64,000 bases of DNA from Alphaproteobacteria bacterium (lineage in GTDB: Bacteria > Pseudomonadota > Alphaproteobacteria > CAAHEQ01 > UBA3637): positions 130,015 through 194,014 of the forward strand of contig JAFTTR010000016.1 in the NCBI GenBank assembly GCA_017466695.1, written 5' to 3'. Below the pieces are notes generated by a model that was given only the letters and a program-made list of their open reading frames with translations, searched no databases and had not been told where the DNA came from. Shown here one piece after another: positions 52,277 through 60,740 of the stretch; the stretch's first letter is position 1, and every line of letters begins with the position of its first letter. The position numbers and the translations under genes were made by a program.

Positions 52277-53693
52277 GGTTTTCTCCTAATGTTAAACCTA
52301 ATTCGGCAAGTTTGGCTTTTTCTCTTGCTCTTTGTTCTAAAACTTCTTCCCAGTCTAAGCCTTGACCGGCACATTCAGCCTCTAAGGTTGAAAGTCCTAT
52401 CTCCATTCGGATTTGGCAGGCTTGGGCTTCCTTAACCGGATCAACCCAGCCACGACCCGGACCGATCCACTTACATCTTGTGTATGCATAGCGGTTCTCA
52501 TAAAAGTCCGGAGCATCAACCAGTCCTTTGTTAACGGCTTCTTCAAGCCAAAGCTCATAAACCGGTGTAGCCCAATAATCCGAAAGCCATTGACGGCGAC
52601 CGTTAAAATATCGCCAAGCTTCCAATAGGGCTGAACGAGCGGACGAGTAATTGGTCTTTGAAAAGTCCTTCAACAAAAGCTCATACGGAATGTTTAATCC
52701 GGTTCCGATGTGTCGGAGCAAGTTTTCAACGAAAGCACCATATGCCGAGTTCGGGCGAGACGGGGTAAATGGGGCGACCTTATCTCCGGGGAATATCGGA
52801 ATAATCGAGCCACCCTCTAACTTGACCTGCCAGTCCTTTTTGGCATTTAAGTATTCATCGCTTGAACCACCGAACAGTTCGTTAAGGCTTTCATTATCCA
52901 TCGGCGTTTCAATAAATGCGGCAATCATTGCGTTTACAATGGCGGCTTGCAGTTCTGACCGCTCATAATGATCGAGCATTTTGAACATCGGCATTATGGA
53001 ACTGAGGACAGGCTTTCCACGATTTTGACCTATGCGGCTGATGTCGTGAACGTGTAGAACTCGTCTTCGGCCAAAAGGAGTAAAAGCCGAAACACGCTCC
53101 CAAGACGCAGTTCCTGTCCAATAATCGCCCGGATGGTCTTTTTGAATGTGATAGGCAATGGGGGCTCCATACTTATCAATTTCAATACCACCTCGGAGTG
53201 TTTTGGTATCGCTGACATTGTTGGGGTTTGATAATCTGTCAGGCTCTACCAACTGTATGGCCGTTGAAAAAGGTCTGTCTTTCAACCATAACGGCAACGC
53301 CAAAGCCTCGCCATTGATAAGGCAGGACTTGAAAACTTGTGTCGTTAGGCCATGAAAGTTTAACTTCTTGGCGGCATCGCAGTTAAATGTTTCTGCCCAC
53401 GATCGCCAAAGACCTTCCACCTTTACTTGCCATTCTTCTTCCCATTCCTTGGTTTTGCCTAATGCTTTATAATCCGGCTTGACCGACAAGCGAAACCCTG
53501 TGCCGACAATGTTATCGGATAAGGTTTGCATGGCACCCGAAGCCACACCATGGTTACGGGCCAAATCCCTTGAACGGGCAACAATTGTATTTAATTCCGG
53601 AAGTAAGTCGCTGTCCGCCGACCCACGTCCGGGTTGCCAAGATGCAATCTCTCTTAAAGAGTGCGAGGCTGATTTATGTGATGTGTCTGTCAT
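52185..53693 (-). CDS. Portal protein (lambda B-like)
   Basis: 502 aa: ARSRDLARNHGVASGAMQTL, SDNIVGTGFRLSVKPD, ALPLWLKDRPFSTAIQLVEP and LNIPYELLLKDFSKTNYSSA are typical of lambda-family portals. It forms the ring at the capsid vertex for DNA entry and exit. The acidic C-terminus (VADDDDDSEAEQQK) overlaps the protease gene. Confidence 0.95.
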   Translation of the reverse strand: MTDTSHKSASHSLREIASWQPGRGSADSDLLPELNTIVARSRDLARNHGVASGAMQTLSDNIVGTGFRLSVKPDYKALGKTKEWEEEWQVKVEGLWRSWAETFNCDAAKKLNFHGLTTQVFKSCLINGEALALPLWLKDRPFSTAIQLVEPDRLSNPNNVSDTKTLRGGIEIDKYGAPIAYHIQKDHPGDYWTGTASWERVSAFTPFGRRRVLHVHDISRIGQNRGKPVLSSIMPMFKMLDHYERSELQAAIVNAMIAAFIETPMDNESLNELFGGSSDEYLNAKKDWQVKLEGGSIIPIFPGDKVAPFTPSRPNSAYGAFVENLLRHIGTGLNIPYELLLKDFSKTNYSSARSALLEAWRYFNGRRQWLSDYWATPVYELWLEEAVNKGLVDAPDFYENRYAYTRCKWIGPGRGWVDPVKEAQACQIRMEIGLSTLEAECAGQGLDWEEVLEQRAREKAKLAELGLTLGENHETIKQDRLGNNARDVADDDDDSEAEQQKP

Positions 53694-53932
53694 TAGAATG
53701 CCACCTTTATCATACGTCTGCGAGAGGTTGTCGTTTTACCTTCGGCTGCCGCAATTTGAGATTTTAGACCTGAGATATAACTTTCCAAAGCCGCTCGTGA
53801 GGTTTGGTTATAAGTTACCGAACCGAAATTGCCGACATTAACCGAAACTTCCTTGGCTCCAATGAGCAGTTTATGGTAGGCTTCTTCTGCCTCAGCCAAT
53901 CGTGTTTTGAGTATTTCTTTATCTATAACCAT
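53693..53932 (-). CDS. Head-tail joining protein W
   Basis: 79 aa: KTRLAEAEEAYHKLLIGAKE, VNVGNFGSVTYNQTSRAALE and YISGLKSQIAAAEG match the gpW family, which binds the portal to prepare for tail attachment. Overlaps the terminase gene by 10 bases and the portal start by one. Confidence 0.93.
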   Translation of the reverse strand: MVIDKEILKTRLAEAEEAYHKLLIGAKEVSVNVGNFGSVTYNQTSRAALESYISGLKSQIAAAEGKTTTSRRRMIKVAF

Positions 53933-55866
53933 GGATTATCCACCTTTGTTGGTTGCATTTGAATAAATCGTTTTTTCTTTTGAACCGGAACAGCCGAGCT
54001 TTGGGCCGGAATAACGGCTTCTAACTCTTGCCATGCCTTTTCACTTAATCGGTCTAGGCCATAAATTGCAGCTCCGGCACGAGCATAAACTCGGCAGTCT
54101 AAGGCTTCGTTTCGTCTTGCCGGGTCTTTTTCCCATACAGGTTTTGGATAGCCGTTACTGATTTTCACGACTTGTCGTTCAGCGGTCAGCTGTTTAAAGT
54201 ATTCCTCAGAGTATTGAGGGAAATGACATCGCCCGAAATCTGTTGCATTTTCACCAATGCGTTCCATCTGCAACCACCGGTAAAGTTCGGTCTTAACAAC
54301 CGGACCCGATACGTTCCAAACCTTCAGGCCTTTCTTTTTCGTGTCGGCCTTAGAGGTTGACAAGAGCATTGCGGTGTCTCGGCTTTGACCTTTAATGGCC
54401 ACAACGGTATGAGCCTGACTGGCTCTTGCACCGGAGCCACCCCAAACGGCTTGGTTAAAGTTTTTGACGAAGTTATAAACGTCTTGGGTTGCGTAACCGG
54501 AGTCAACACACATCACCCGAATAGGCATCGTGATACCGCTTTCGTGTGGGTAGTCCTTATGAAGCACATTTTGTAATTGCCACCATACGTCAGGTTTTGC
54601 CGTATCGCCGTCAAGAACAAAATACTCCACCGACCAACTTTGCTTTTGTCGTCCCCAAGCCACAACCTCGCATTCGATACGGTCTTTTTGAATATCCACA
54701 CCGGCGGTCAGGAATAGGCCACCGCTTGGAACCGTTCCAATCGGGTATGTTTCCCTTGTTTCATACAGGCGTTGCCATTCAGGTGCATCACTTTCTTGTT
54801 CAAATGTTTCACCCAAGATGGTGTTTTGAAAACCTTGTATTAAACTCGGGTTTTTCTTGGTCTTTTCGTAGATGTCCACACATTCTTTCCACGACAGCCA
54901 CCCAACCGGAGAGTAAAGCGATGACAAGTGAAATCCTGCCGTTATACCATCGCTTTGGGCGGTTGCCTGCCAATGGCCATTTGCCAGCATCTGCGTTTTA
55001 TAATGCTCGCCGATGAGCTTATTACAATGTTCGCACTCATAATAAACATTATCGCCTTCAGCTCGTATCTGTGACCATTCCAACTTTTGAAATCCGCCAC
55101 AGTAAGGGCAAGGCACCACATAATAGCGTTTGTCCGATGTTTCGAATTCACGCTCGATATTTGATAATCCCTTGATGGTCGGGGTGGACACCAAAAATAT
55201 CTTTTTCCTTTTATTAAAGGTTGCTGTTCTTCGTTCGGCTAAAAGTATTGGATCACCTTCGCCGTCAATGTCCTGAGGGTAACCGTCCACTTCATCCATA
55301 AACAGGTATCGAGCCGGCATGGAACGAAGTCCAACGGCCGAGTTTGCACCGGTCATCACAAGCACACCGCCTTGAAAATCCTTTGAAAGCATCGTGTTGC
55401 CTTTATCACGAGAGCGAGGCGAACTGACCAGATTTTTTAACGCCGGACAGTCCTCGATCAACGGGTCGATACGCTGACGGGAGTTTCGCTTGGCCATTTC
55501 CACAGTCGGTGACACCGCCATTATCGGACCGGGAGCCTTGTGCATGATGTATCCGATCCAGTTATTGCCACATTCGGTTCCGCCGATTTGGGCTCCTTTC
55601 ATAAAGACAACTTTCTGTATTGGGCTCTTGGGCGATAAACAGTCCATAATCTCTCTTAAATAAGGCGTTCTTGATGTTCGCCAACGTCCGGGTTCGGATG
55701 CCGATTTACTGGACAGGACACGATATTCATCGGCCCAGTCTGAGACCGACATATATGAATCCGGTTCAACACCACGAAAAAACTCGCTTTCAATATAATC
55801 TGCCGCATCAAAGTTCTCGGTCGATAACGTCCTTGCTTTCTGATAAGAGTTTTCGGATATATTCAT
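53923..55866 (-). CDS. Terminase large subunit (GpA-type)
   Basis: 647 aa. ATPase part with KVVFMKGAQIGGTECGNNWI (Walker A-like) and YLFMDEVDGYPQDIDGEGD (Walker B), a zinc-binding CPYCGG...CEHC pair (about residues 255-285), and the nuclease part FLTAGVDIQKDRIECEVVAW and GYATQDVYNF. It cuts concatemers and packages DNA. The terminase type implies cohesive-end packaging as in lambda. Confidence 0.95.
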   Translation of the reverse strand: MNISENSYQKARTLSTENFDAADYIESEFFRGVEPDSYMSVSDWADEYRVLSSKSASEPGRWRTSRTPYLREIMDCLSPKSPIQKVVFMKGAQIGGTECGNNWIGYIMHKAPGPIMAVSPTVEMAKRNSRQRIDPLIEDCPALKNLVSSPRSRDKGNTMLSKDFQGGVLVMTGANSAVGLRSMPARYLFMDEVDGYPQDIDGEGDPILLAERRTATFNKRKKIFLVSTPTIKGLSNIEREFETSDKRYYVVPCPYCGGFQKLEWSQIRAEGDNVYYECEHCNKLIGEHYKTQMLANGHWQATAQSDGITAGFHLSSLYSPVGWLSWKECVDIYEKTKKNPSLIQGFQNTILGETFEQESDAPEWQRLYETRETYPIGTVPSGGLFLTAGVDIQKDRIECEVVAWGRQKQSWSVEYFVLDGDTAKPDVWWQLQNVLHKDYPHESGITMPIRVMCVDSGYATQDVYNFVKNFNQAVWGGSGARASQAHTVVAIKGQSRDTAMLLSTSKADTKKKGLKVWNVSGPVVKTELYRWLQMERIGENATDFGRCHFPQYSEEYFKQLTAERQVVKISNGYPKPVWEKDPARRNEALDCRVYARAGAAIYGLDRLSEKAWQELEAVIPAQSSAVPVQKKKRFIQMQPTKVDNPWL

Positions 55867-56371
55867 CTAACACCACCACCGTTTTGTGTTCGTCTGTTTC
55901 CAATGCCGCCGCAATGAGAGCTCCGTATCTTGTTGGAAACGAAACGAACAAATCTCTTAATGATCTGCCTAGGTTGAATGCGTGTAATCCTGCCTTTTTG
56001 CGGTCAATTGTTTCTCCTGTAATCATTTTGAGCTTTGCCTTGGCAAGCATAGCCCGATAATAAATGTCTGCCGTTTTTGCCTGTTGAAAGTTTGACATCC
56101 CGTTTTTGGGCATGCTACCGCCGTCAGATGTTTCAAATAATGGATCAGCTTTTCTGCTTTTGGCCGGGTCAGTGTTCATGAACCATTCCTTATTGGCTTC
56201 CTCCACATCAATTTTTCCATCAAGCGTTTTATGTATGCGACCGGAGTTAACGGCTGTCTGAACTGCATTAAGCCGAACTCCACGTATTCGGGCATATTCC
56301 CGAAGTGAAACCTTTGTCCCATTTATTTTCCCTTTTATGCAACAATTAACTGGATATAATTGTAAATCCAA
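55808..56371 (-). CDS. Terminase small subunit (Nu1-like)
   Basis: 187 codons as an open frame. A winged-helix-like N-terminal part (KVSLREYARIRGVRLNAVQT, then GKIDVEEANKEWF) and a C-terminal helical part (YYRAMLAKAKLKMITGETID, AFNLGRSLRDLFVSFPTRYG) fit Nu1-like proteins that bind cos. The only standard start in frame is TTG at 56371 without a Shine-Dalgarno. The protein would naturally begin near KGKINGTKV, where the codon is ATA, so the true start is unresolved. Overlaps the large subunit by 59 bases. Confidence 0.82.
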   Translation of the reverse strand: MDLQLYPVNCCIKGKINGTKVSLREYARIRGVRLNAVQTAVNSGRIHKTLDGKIDVEEANKEWFMNTDPAKSRKADPLFETSDGGSMPKNGMSNFQQAKTADIYYRAMLAKAKLKMITGETIDRKKAGLHAFNLGRSLRDLFVSFPTRYGALIAAALETDEHKTVVVLDEYIRKLLSESKDVIDREL

Positions 56372-56378
56372 GCATTCA
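56337..56378 (+). promoter_or_regulatory. Shared early promoter-like element, copy 1
   Basis: Contains AATTAACTGGATATAATT with -10 TATAAT at 56355-56360 and CCAAGCA downstream. The same element, oriented toward the gene, precedes two minus-strand genes (57881 and 58634). Predicted start about 52 bases before the DUF3489 ATG. Confidence 0.65.
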
Positions 56379-56418
56379 TTGTGTTGTGTTAAACCTAATC
56401 AATGAAAGGACTTATAAG

Positions 56419-56778
56419 ATGACAACACAAAAAAACAAAACCAAATCAGCCGATGTTATAACCCTTGAAGACTTGGGCAACAAACTGACCCAAACGCTCA
56501 ATGAGATAACATCACCGGATACGGACATTAAAAACACTTCCAAGCAATTCAAAACGGCAATGATGGCCGTCATGCTGACAAAGGAAGAAGGCGTTACCAT
56601 TAAAGAACTGGCCGATAAACTCGGTTGGAAAGAAAACTCCGTCCGAGGGGCCATGTCAGTCTTGGCAAGTAAGCAAGTCGGAGCCACACTTACGTCTGAA
56701 AAGAAAGACGGGGTTCGCAGATACCGACTGATCGCTATCGCACCCGAGGTTGATGAAACTCCCGAAACAATCCAGTAA
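56419..56778 (+). CDS. DUF3489-family protein, divergent from the phage operon
   Basis: 119 aa from the ATG at 56419 (AAAGGA upstream). The C-terminal ~65 residues are winged-helix-like: AMMAVMLTKEEGVTIKELAD, KLGWKENSVRGAMSVLASK and SEKKDGVRRYRLI, the DUF3489 pattern. It is the only credible plus-strand gene in the prophage and may be a small DNA-binding regulator. A terminator follows. Confidence 0.88.
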   Translation: MTTQKNKTKSADVITLEDLGNKLTQTLNEITSPDTDIKNTSKQFKTAMMAVMLTKEEGVTIKELADKLGWKENSVRGAMSVLASKQVGATLTSEKKDGVRRYRLIAIAPEVDETPETIQ

Positions 56779-56780
56779 CA

Positions 56781-56810
56781 AAAAAGGTGCGGTTAACAGC
56801 CGCACTTTTT
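56781..56810 (+). terminator. Terminator after the DUF3489 gene
   Basis: GTGCGG (56787-56792) pairs with CCGCAC (56800-56805), followed by TTTTT; preceded by an A-run. Confidence 0.8.
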
Positions 56811-56829
56811 CTTTCTCTTTTTTTAAGCC

Positions 56830-57027
56830 TTATTCGACTTCAAACCATTCCATACAGGTCATCAGCAGGTGGTCGTAATTCCCGGAAGTCGCTTCAGCAT
56901 AGAACTTATCTCGTTCTTCCTTAGATAAACCGGCTTGTCTCATAGCACGTAGGCAAATTCCTAAGATGCTGAATGCGTTTCCGTTTTGACCGATTAACTC
57001 GACTGTGATATCAGGATATTTGGGCAT
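56830..57027 (-). CDS. Small uncharacterised phage protein
   Basis: 65 aa from the ATG at 57027, chosen because GGAGGAG precedes it. PKYPDITVELIGQNGNAFSI, LGICLRAMRQAGLSKEERDK and NYDHLLMTCMEWFEVE. Similar small proteins are common in phage early regions; function unknown. Overlaps the upstream gene by 17 bases. Confidence 0.75.
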   Translation of the reverse strand: MPKYPDITVELIGQNGNAFSILGICLRAMRQAGLSKEERDKFYAEATSGNYDHLLMTCMEWFEVE

Positions 57028-57385
57028 GTTTCTCCTCCAGTTCTTTAAGTTCTTGCATAATAAGTTCTCTTTCTTTGAAACCTTCTTGGCCGATATTAAT
57101 GATAGCACCGCCTTCTTCCATAGAAATAAAGCAGACCATTAAATTGATGTCGTCTGCTTTTAGTTTCTCTTCAAATTCAATAATTCTTTCTCGTATTTTT
57201 TCTAGCCTGTCTTCAGCAACTGCCGTATATTTCTTTTTGTATTTTTGCTCGAATGGTTGGTAACCGTAGTAATCTCCGTTTATTTTGAAAACCGCTGTAT
57301 CCACAAACGCTCTTTCTTTATCAAGAAGTTGTGCGGCGGTTTTAATTTTTGCCAAATACTGTTCCGATAATGCTTTCTTTTTCAT
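57011..57385 (-). CDS. Uncharacterised helical phage protein
   Basis: 124 aa, strongly charged and mostly helical (EDRLEKIRERIIEFEEKLKA), with an amphipathic C-terminal helix (ELIMQELKELEEKHA). No family recognised. Starts 1 base after the next upstream gene's stop, so it lies in one unit with genes 57387-57881 and 56830-57027. Confidence 0.7.
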   Translation of the reverse strand: MKKKALSEQYLAKIKTAAQLLDKERAFVDTAVFKINGDYYGYQPFEQKYKKKYTAVAEDRLEKIRERIIEFEEKLKADDINLMVCFISMEEGGAIINIGQEGFKERELIMQELKELEEKHAQIS

Positions 57386-57386
57386 T

Positions 57387-57881
57387 TTAGTTCTCCTTCC
57401 AAACTGGTTCTAAATCGCCACTTTCTAAATCGGCAGTGTATCCTTTGAAGTTTTTCAAATCTTCTTGTGAGCTAAGGCTAACCCCACCGATGGACTTGAT
57501 AACGATACCGTAGGTTTTTGTTAACTTGGCTAAATCCTTTGCAAAATTCTCATACCTGCGTGTGGCCTTGGTAGGTTTGTAGGCATCCGCATCAACATAG
57601 TAATTGAAATCCCTATGTAGGCGGTCTTTCGTCATTTTTCTCTTAAAGGCCTTGATAAATGTTTCTAAGTCGCAACTGAGTTCTTCGGCGAATTCGTCTG
57701 CGGTATGGCGACCCCATCGGCTGTCCATCAAGCCTAAGGTCTCTTGAGGTGTAAACCCGGCTTTATCTTGGATAATCTTAAAGGTGGCCTCCCAAATCTC
57801 GGCCATGTTGTCTTTACCGGTGTAGTTTGAGGCTGTTCTCCAAAATCCCCATTCTTTATTTTGTGTTGGTAATGTTGTCAT
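57387..57881 (-). CDS. Uncharacterised phage protein
   Basis: 164 aa. Contains LMDSRWGRHTADEFAEELSC and MTKDRLHRDFNYYVDADAYK; no known domain seen. First gene of a three-gene early unit preceded by the shared promoter-like element. Confidence 0.7.
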   Translation of the reverse strand: MTTLPTQNKEWGFWRTASNYTGKDNMAEIWEATFKIIQDKAGFTPQETLGLMDSRWGRHTADEFAEELSCDLETFIKAFKRKMTKDRLHRDFNYYVDADAYKPTKATRRYENFAKDLAKLTKTYGIVIKSIGGVSLSSQEDLKNFKGYTADLESGDLEPVWKEN

Positions 57882-57939
57882 CGTTCATTCCTTTCCATCT
57901 TAAGTTTTGCTAGGCTATCCTTGCCTTTGCTTACACTTA

Positions 57940-57985
57940 TAGTATTGCTTGGAATTCGAATTATATCCAGTTAATTCTGCATTTA
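57940..57985 (-). promoter_or_regulatory. Shared early promoter-like element, copy 2
   Basis: Minus strand: TGCAGAATTAACTGGATATA and downstream CCAAGCAA; -10 TATAAT at 57965-57960, about 80 bases before the gene starting at 57881. No normal -35 at 17 bases, so an activator or phage factor may act on the conserved upstream part. Confidence 0.65.
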
Positions 57986-58021
57986 TTTTGAAAATAAGTG
58001 CTTGTTTTTCAATAATTTTTA

Positions 58022-58318
58022 TTATTTTATCGTAATTTCAAAACGACTGGCTTCACTTTCGGGCTTTTTAAGCAAAACTCCATGCTTTTCAAGGACTGCG
58101 GCGATTTCATCTGCATCACCGGACCATGATAAATAGCATTCGCCATATTTGAGTAGGTCAGCGTTATCTTGACTATGGTAAAAGACCACTTTGGCTTTAT
58201 CGACCGGTACCGCTCCCCAAGCACACTTTTGACAGTCTTTGAAGTTCTGTCTTGCAAAATACCCCAGTTTGCGTAACTCTTTAAAGGCGTTGTTTAAGTT
58301 TTCTTTATTGTAAAACAT
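58022..58318 (-). CDS. Small phage protein (DUF6891-like)
   Basis: 98 aa: LGYFARQNFKDCQKCAWGAV, VDKAKVVFYHSQDNADLL and CYLSWSGDADEIAAVLEKHG resemble the DUF6891-type proteins found in varied bacteria; the family call is tentative. Ten bases separate it from the preceding gene, so both are expressed from the same upstream element. Confidence 0.7.
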   Translation of the reverse strand: MFYNKENLNNAFKELRKLGYFARQNFKDCQKCAWGAVPVDKAKVVFYHSQDNADLLKYGECYLSWSGDADEIAAVLEKHGVLLKKPESEASRFEITIK

Positions 58319-58328
58319 GGTAACCTCC

Positions 58329-58634
58329 TTATTGTTTAATCCCTAAGTAACGGCAGTAAGCTGAGCCTGAAGGATCAGCGTAAAGCGTTTTATGGCCCTT
58401 GCAGGTTAAGGCGATGACCTGTCGCATCCCGTCGTCATCGTAGCCGCCTTTGCCGGTTAAAAACCCGTAATCGGCCATTGGGTTTTCACAAACCGCTTTG
58501 TAGGTTTCTTCGTCTAAGCGGATGGTTTCGGTGATCTTAACTTCGGTTGCTTCGTTACCGTATCTTTTGGTTAACTCCATGACTTCTTTTAAGTCACTTG
58601 GTTTGCGTACTAAGTAGGTTTTAACTGTTTTCAT
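58329..58634 (-). CDS. Uncharacterised small phage protein
   Basis: 101 aa: VKTYLVRKPSDLKEVMELTK, ENPMADYGFLTGKGGYDDDG and VIALTCKGHKTLYADPSGSA. No function recognised. Preceded by copy 3 of the shared promoter-like element. Confidence 0.7.
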   Translation of the reverse strand: MKTVKTYLVRKPSDLKEVMELTKRYGNEATEVKITETIRLDEETYKAVCENPMADYGFLTGKGGYDDDGMRQVIALTCKGHKTLYADPSGSAYCRYLGIKQ

Positions 58635-58689
58635 TTTAAGCTCCTTTTGTTCTTGTTTTTCAAGGCGTTATCTGCCTTTCCTTACAATT

Positions 58690-58735
58690 ACATTGTTGCT
58701 TGTTATACGAAATTTATCCAGTTAATTCTGCATCA
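58690..58735 (-). promoter_or_regulatory. Shared early promoter-like element, copy 3
   Basis: Minus strand: TGCAGAATTAACTGGATAAA, then ACAAGCAA. It overlaps the last codons and stop of the methyltransferase gene and lies about 75 bases before the gene starting at 58634. The -10 is less perfect (ATAAAT or the TATAAC a few bases on). Confidence 0.6.
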
Positions 58736-59970
58736 TTTTCGGTTATTTCTGCTTTATTTTCAATAAGTTGGGCTTTATTGCCGGTATATTCCTCCCAACG
58801 CCTGATGATGACGTCACAAAACTTCGGATCTAGCTCAATTAATCGGGCAGAACGACCCGTTTTTTCGCACGCAATCAGCGTCGAGCCGGAGCCTCCGAAA
58901 CCATCTAAAACGATATTCCCGATTTTAGAGCTGTTATTTATAGCTCTTTCCACCAGTTCAACCGGCTTCATTGTCGGGTGTAAGTCGTTTTTGACCGGTT
59001 TATTGTATTCCCAAACGTCTGCCTGATCCCGGTCACCACACCAATGATGTTTTTGTTCGGCATTCCAACCGTAAAGAATAGGCTCATATTGTCGCTGATA
59101 ATCGGCTCGGCCAAGGGTAAAGGTGTTTTTTTTCCAAATGATGAAGGTCGACCATTTGCCACCGGCATTGATGAACGAGTTATAAAGGGTATGCAGTTCA
59201 GATGAACTCATGCACACATAGGCGGCACCTTTACAATACATCATCATATTGGATAAGCTATCCGTCAGAAACTGAGCAAAACCTTCGCCAAGGTTATCGT
59301 TCATAATCTTTCGGCCACCGAGTGAACCGGCATGATAGCGAATGCTGTCTTTCATGGTGGAGCCATAGTTCACGTTATAAGGTGGGTCTGTGAAAATCAT
59401 CTCGGCAACATCGTCCTGCATCAGCTTTTTAACGTCATCTATCATGGTGGTATCGCCACAAATCAGACGGTGTCTGCCCAGTTGCCAAATATCGCCACGC
59501 TTTGTGACAGCTTCCTCGGGTGCTTCCGGAACTTCGTCATCATCGGTGCTACCGGACGACTTTACCTCTCCGAACAGTTGGATTTCGTTTAGTTCGTCCG
59601 GATTAAACCCAAGCAGGTTCAAATCAAAGTCTAATTCCGAGAGTTCTTCCATTTCAAGGTGGAGCATCTCTTCATCCCATCCGGCATTTAGAGCAATCTT
59701 ATTGTCGGCTATGACCAAGGCCCGGCGTTGTGTTTCGGTTAAGTGAGGCAACCTGATGACTGGAACCTCTGTCATGCCAAGACGTTGTGCGGCCATAAGG
59801 CGACCATGACCGGCGATTATAACATCATCATCTCCAATCAGGATTGGGTTTGTGAAACCGAACTCCTTAATGCTTGCCACAATTTGGGCGATTTGTTCAT
59901 CGTTATGTGTCCGAGAGTTTCGGGCATATGGGATGAGCTTTTCGGTAGGATATTTTTCATTAAATTCCAT
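58714..59970 (-). CDS. ParB-domain DNA methyltransferase
   Basis: 418 aa from the ATG at 59970 (GGAG upstream). An N-terminal ParB/sulfiredoxin-like domain (LIPYARNSRTHNDEQIAQIV, DDDVIIAGHGRLMAAQRLGM) is fused to a beta-type methyltransferase: HRLICGDTT, FTDPPYNVNYGS (motif IV) and VLDGFGGSGSTLIACE (motif I). Such fusions are common in prophages and probably modify adenine or cytosine-N4 in DNA to evade host restriction. The host island at 18.8 kb carries a type III system. A MetK-like gene lies upstream on the same strand. Confidence 0.93.
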   Translation of the reverse strand: MEFNEKYPTEKLIPYARNSRTHNDEQIAQIVASIKEFGFTNPILIGDDDVIIAGHGRLMAAQRLGMTEVPVIRLPHLTETQRRALVIADNKIALNAGWDEEMLHLEMEELSELDFDLNLLGFNPDELNEIQLFGEVKSSGSTDDDEVPEAPEEAVTKRGDIWQLGRHRLICGDTTMIDDVKKLMQDDVAEMIFTDPPYNVNYGSTMKDSIRYHAGSLGGRKIMNDNLGEGFAQFLTDSLSNMMMYCKGAAYVCMSSSELHTLYNSFINAGGKWSTFIIWKKNTFTLGRADYQRQYEPILYGWNAEQKHHWCGDRDQADVWEYNKPVKNDLHPTMKPVELVERAINNSSKIGNIVLDGFGGSGSTLIACEKTGRSARLIELDPKFCDVIIRRWEEYTGNKAQLIENKAEITENDAELTG

Positions 59971-60192
59971 GTAATTCTCCATAAAAAATGCAAAGTGACC
60001 AGCCAGATTTACAAGTGACCAGTCAGAAAAAACAAGACACCCTCAAACCCCAATAAACACAAGGGTTTCCGAGTATGGATGACCAGTAAAGAAAAAGGTG
60101 TTTTGCTAGAAAAATCGGGCGGCTTGCGTCCCCGCATACGAACAGAGTCCAGGAAGGACCCGTTGCCCCGGAGCTGTCCAAGATAGTATCTC

Positions 60193-60549
60193 GTTAGTAT
60201 GATACTAACCACCCAAACGGACCAAAATCCGAGAGAGTATGTAGATAGTATGATACTAACCGGGTAATCCGCCTGAAAACCGAGATACCGTCTTGATAGT
60301 ATGATACTATCTGCCTATTGTGACGGGACGGTCGGGCTATGGTTTATCATAGCGAACATATATGCAAATCTATGCGAATATATGTCCGATATATGTGCAA
60401 TATAGGGCGATATTCCGTCAGAATAGCCCACATATATGTCTTATATGTGAGGCAACACCGACATATAATGTTATATGTTCGCATAGTATGATAATATCCG
60501 GCAATTCTGCCCAAAAGTCGGGATTATATGTCGTTAGTATGATACTATC
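60193..60549. repeat. Five copies of a 17-bp operator-like palindrome
   Basis: GTTAGTATGATACTAAC at 60193-60209, GATAGTATGATACTAAC at 60244-60260, GATAGTATGATACTATC at 60295-60311, an imperfect copy at 60484-60498 and GTTAGTATGATACTATC at 60533-60549. Copies 1 and 3 are perfect dyads around a central G. The first three are spaced 51 bases apart. Confidence 0.85.
60354..60480. repeat. ACATATA/TATATGT repeat block
   Basis: Seven or more occurrences of ATATATG or CATATA, including the dyad ACATATAATGTTATATGT at 60461-60478 and CACATATATGTC at 60430-60441. It lies between operator copies 3 and 4. Confidence 0.75.
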
Positions 60550-60588
60550 GCCCAAAATCACCGGATATTCCTTTCTGAGATAGGCAAA

Positions 60589-60740
60589 TGAGATACCAAG
60601 ATTTCCGGAATCTTACTATCTCAATGTGCGATTGAGATTCCAAGATTTTGGGATATTATTTCAAGAAGTGGCGGATTTCCGGGATTCTTGGGCTCTCATT
60701 AGTGAAACAAGATAATAAGATTTTGAAAATCTCATTATCT
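60589..60740. repeat. TGAGAT/ATCTCA hairpins
   Basis: Hairpin 1: TGAGATA (60589) with TATCTCA (60617), inner AAGATT/AATCTT. Hairpin 2: AGATAAT-A-AGATTTT (60710-60724) with AAAATCT-C-ATTATCT (60726-60740), one mismatch. Confidence 0.8.

Noticed and set aside
56371-57030. cos site upstream of the small terminase
   Set aside because: Lambda-like packaging predicts one near here, but I could not identify a convincing cohesive-end sequence by eye.
60009-60212. 67-codon minus-strand frame upstream of the methyltransferase gene
   Set aside because: No SD, composition unlike phage proteins, overlaps the likely promoter region.
60362-60583. 73-codon plus-strand frame in the array
   Set aside because: Runs through ATATGT and TAGTAT repeats, has no SD and no recognisable protein.
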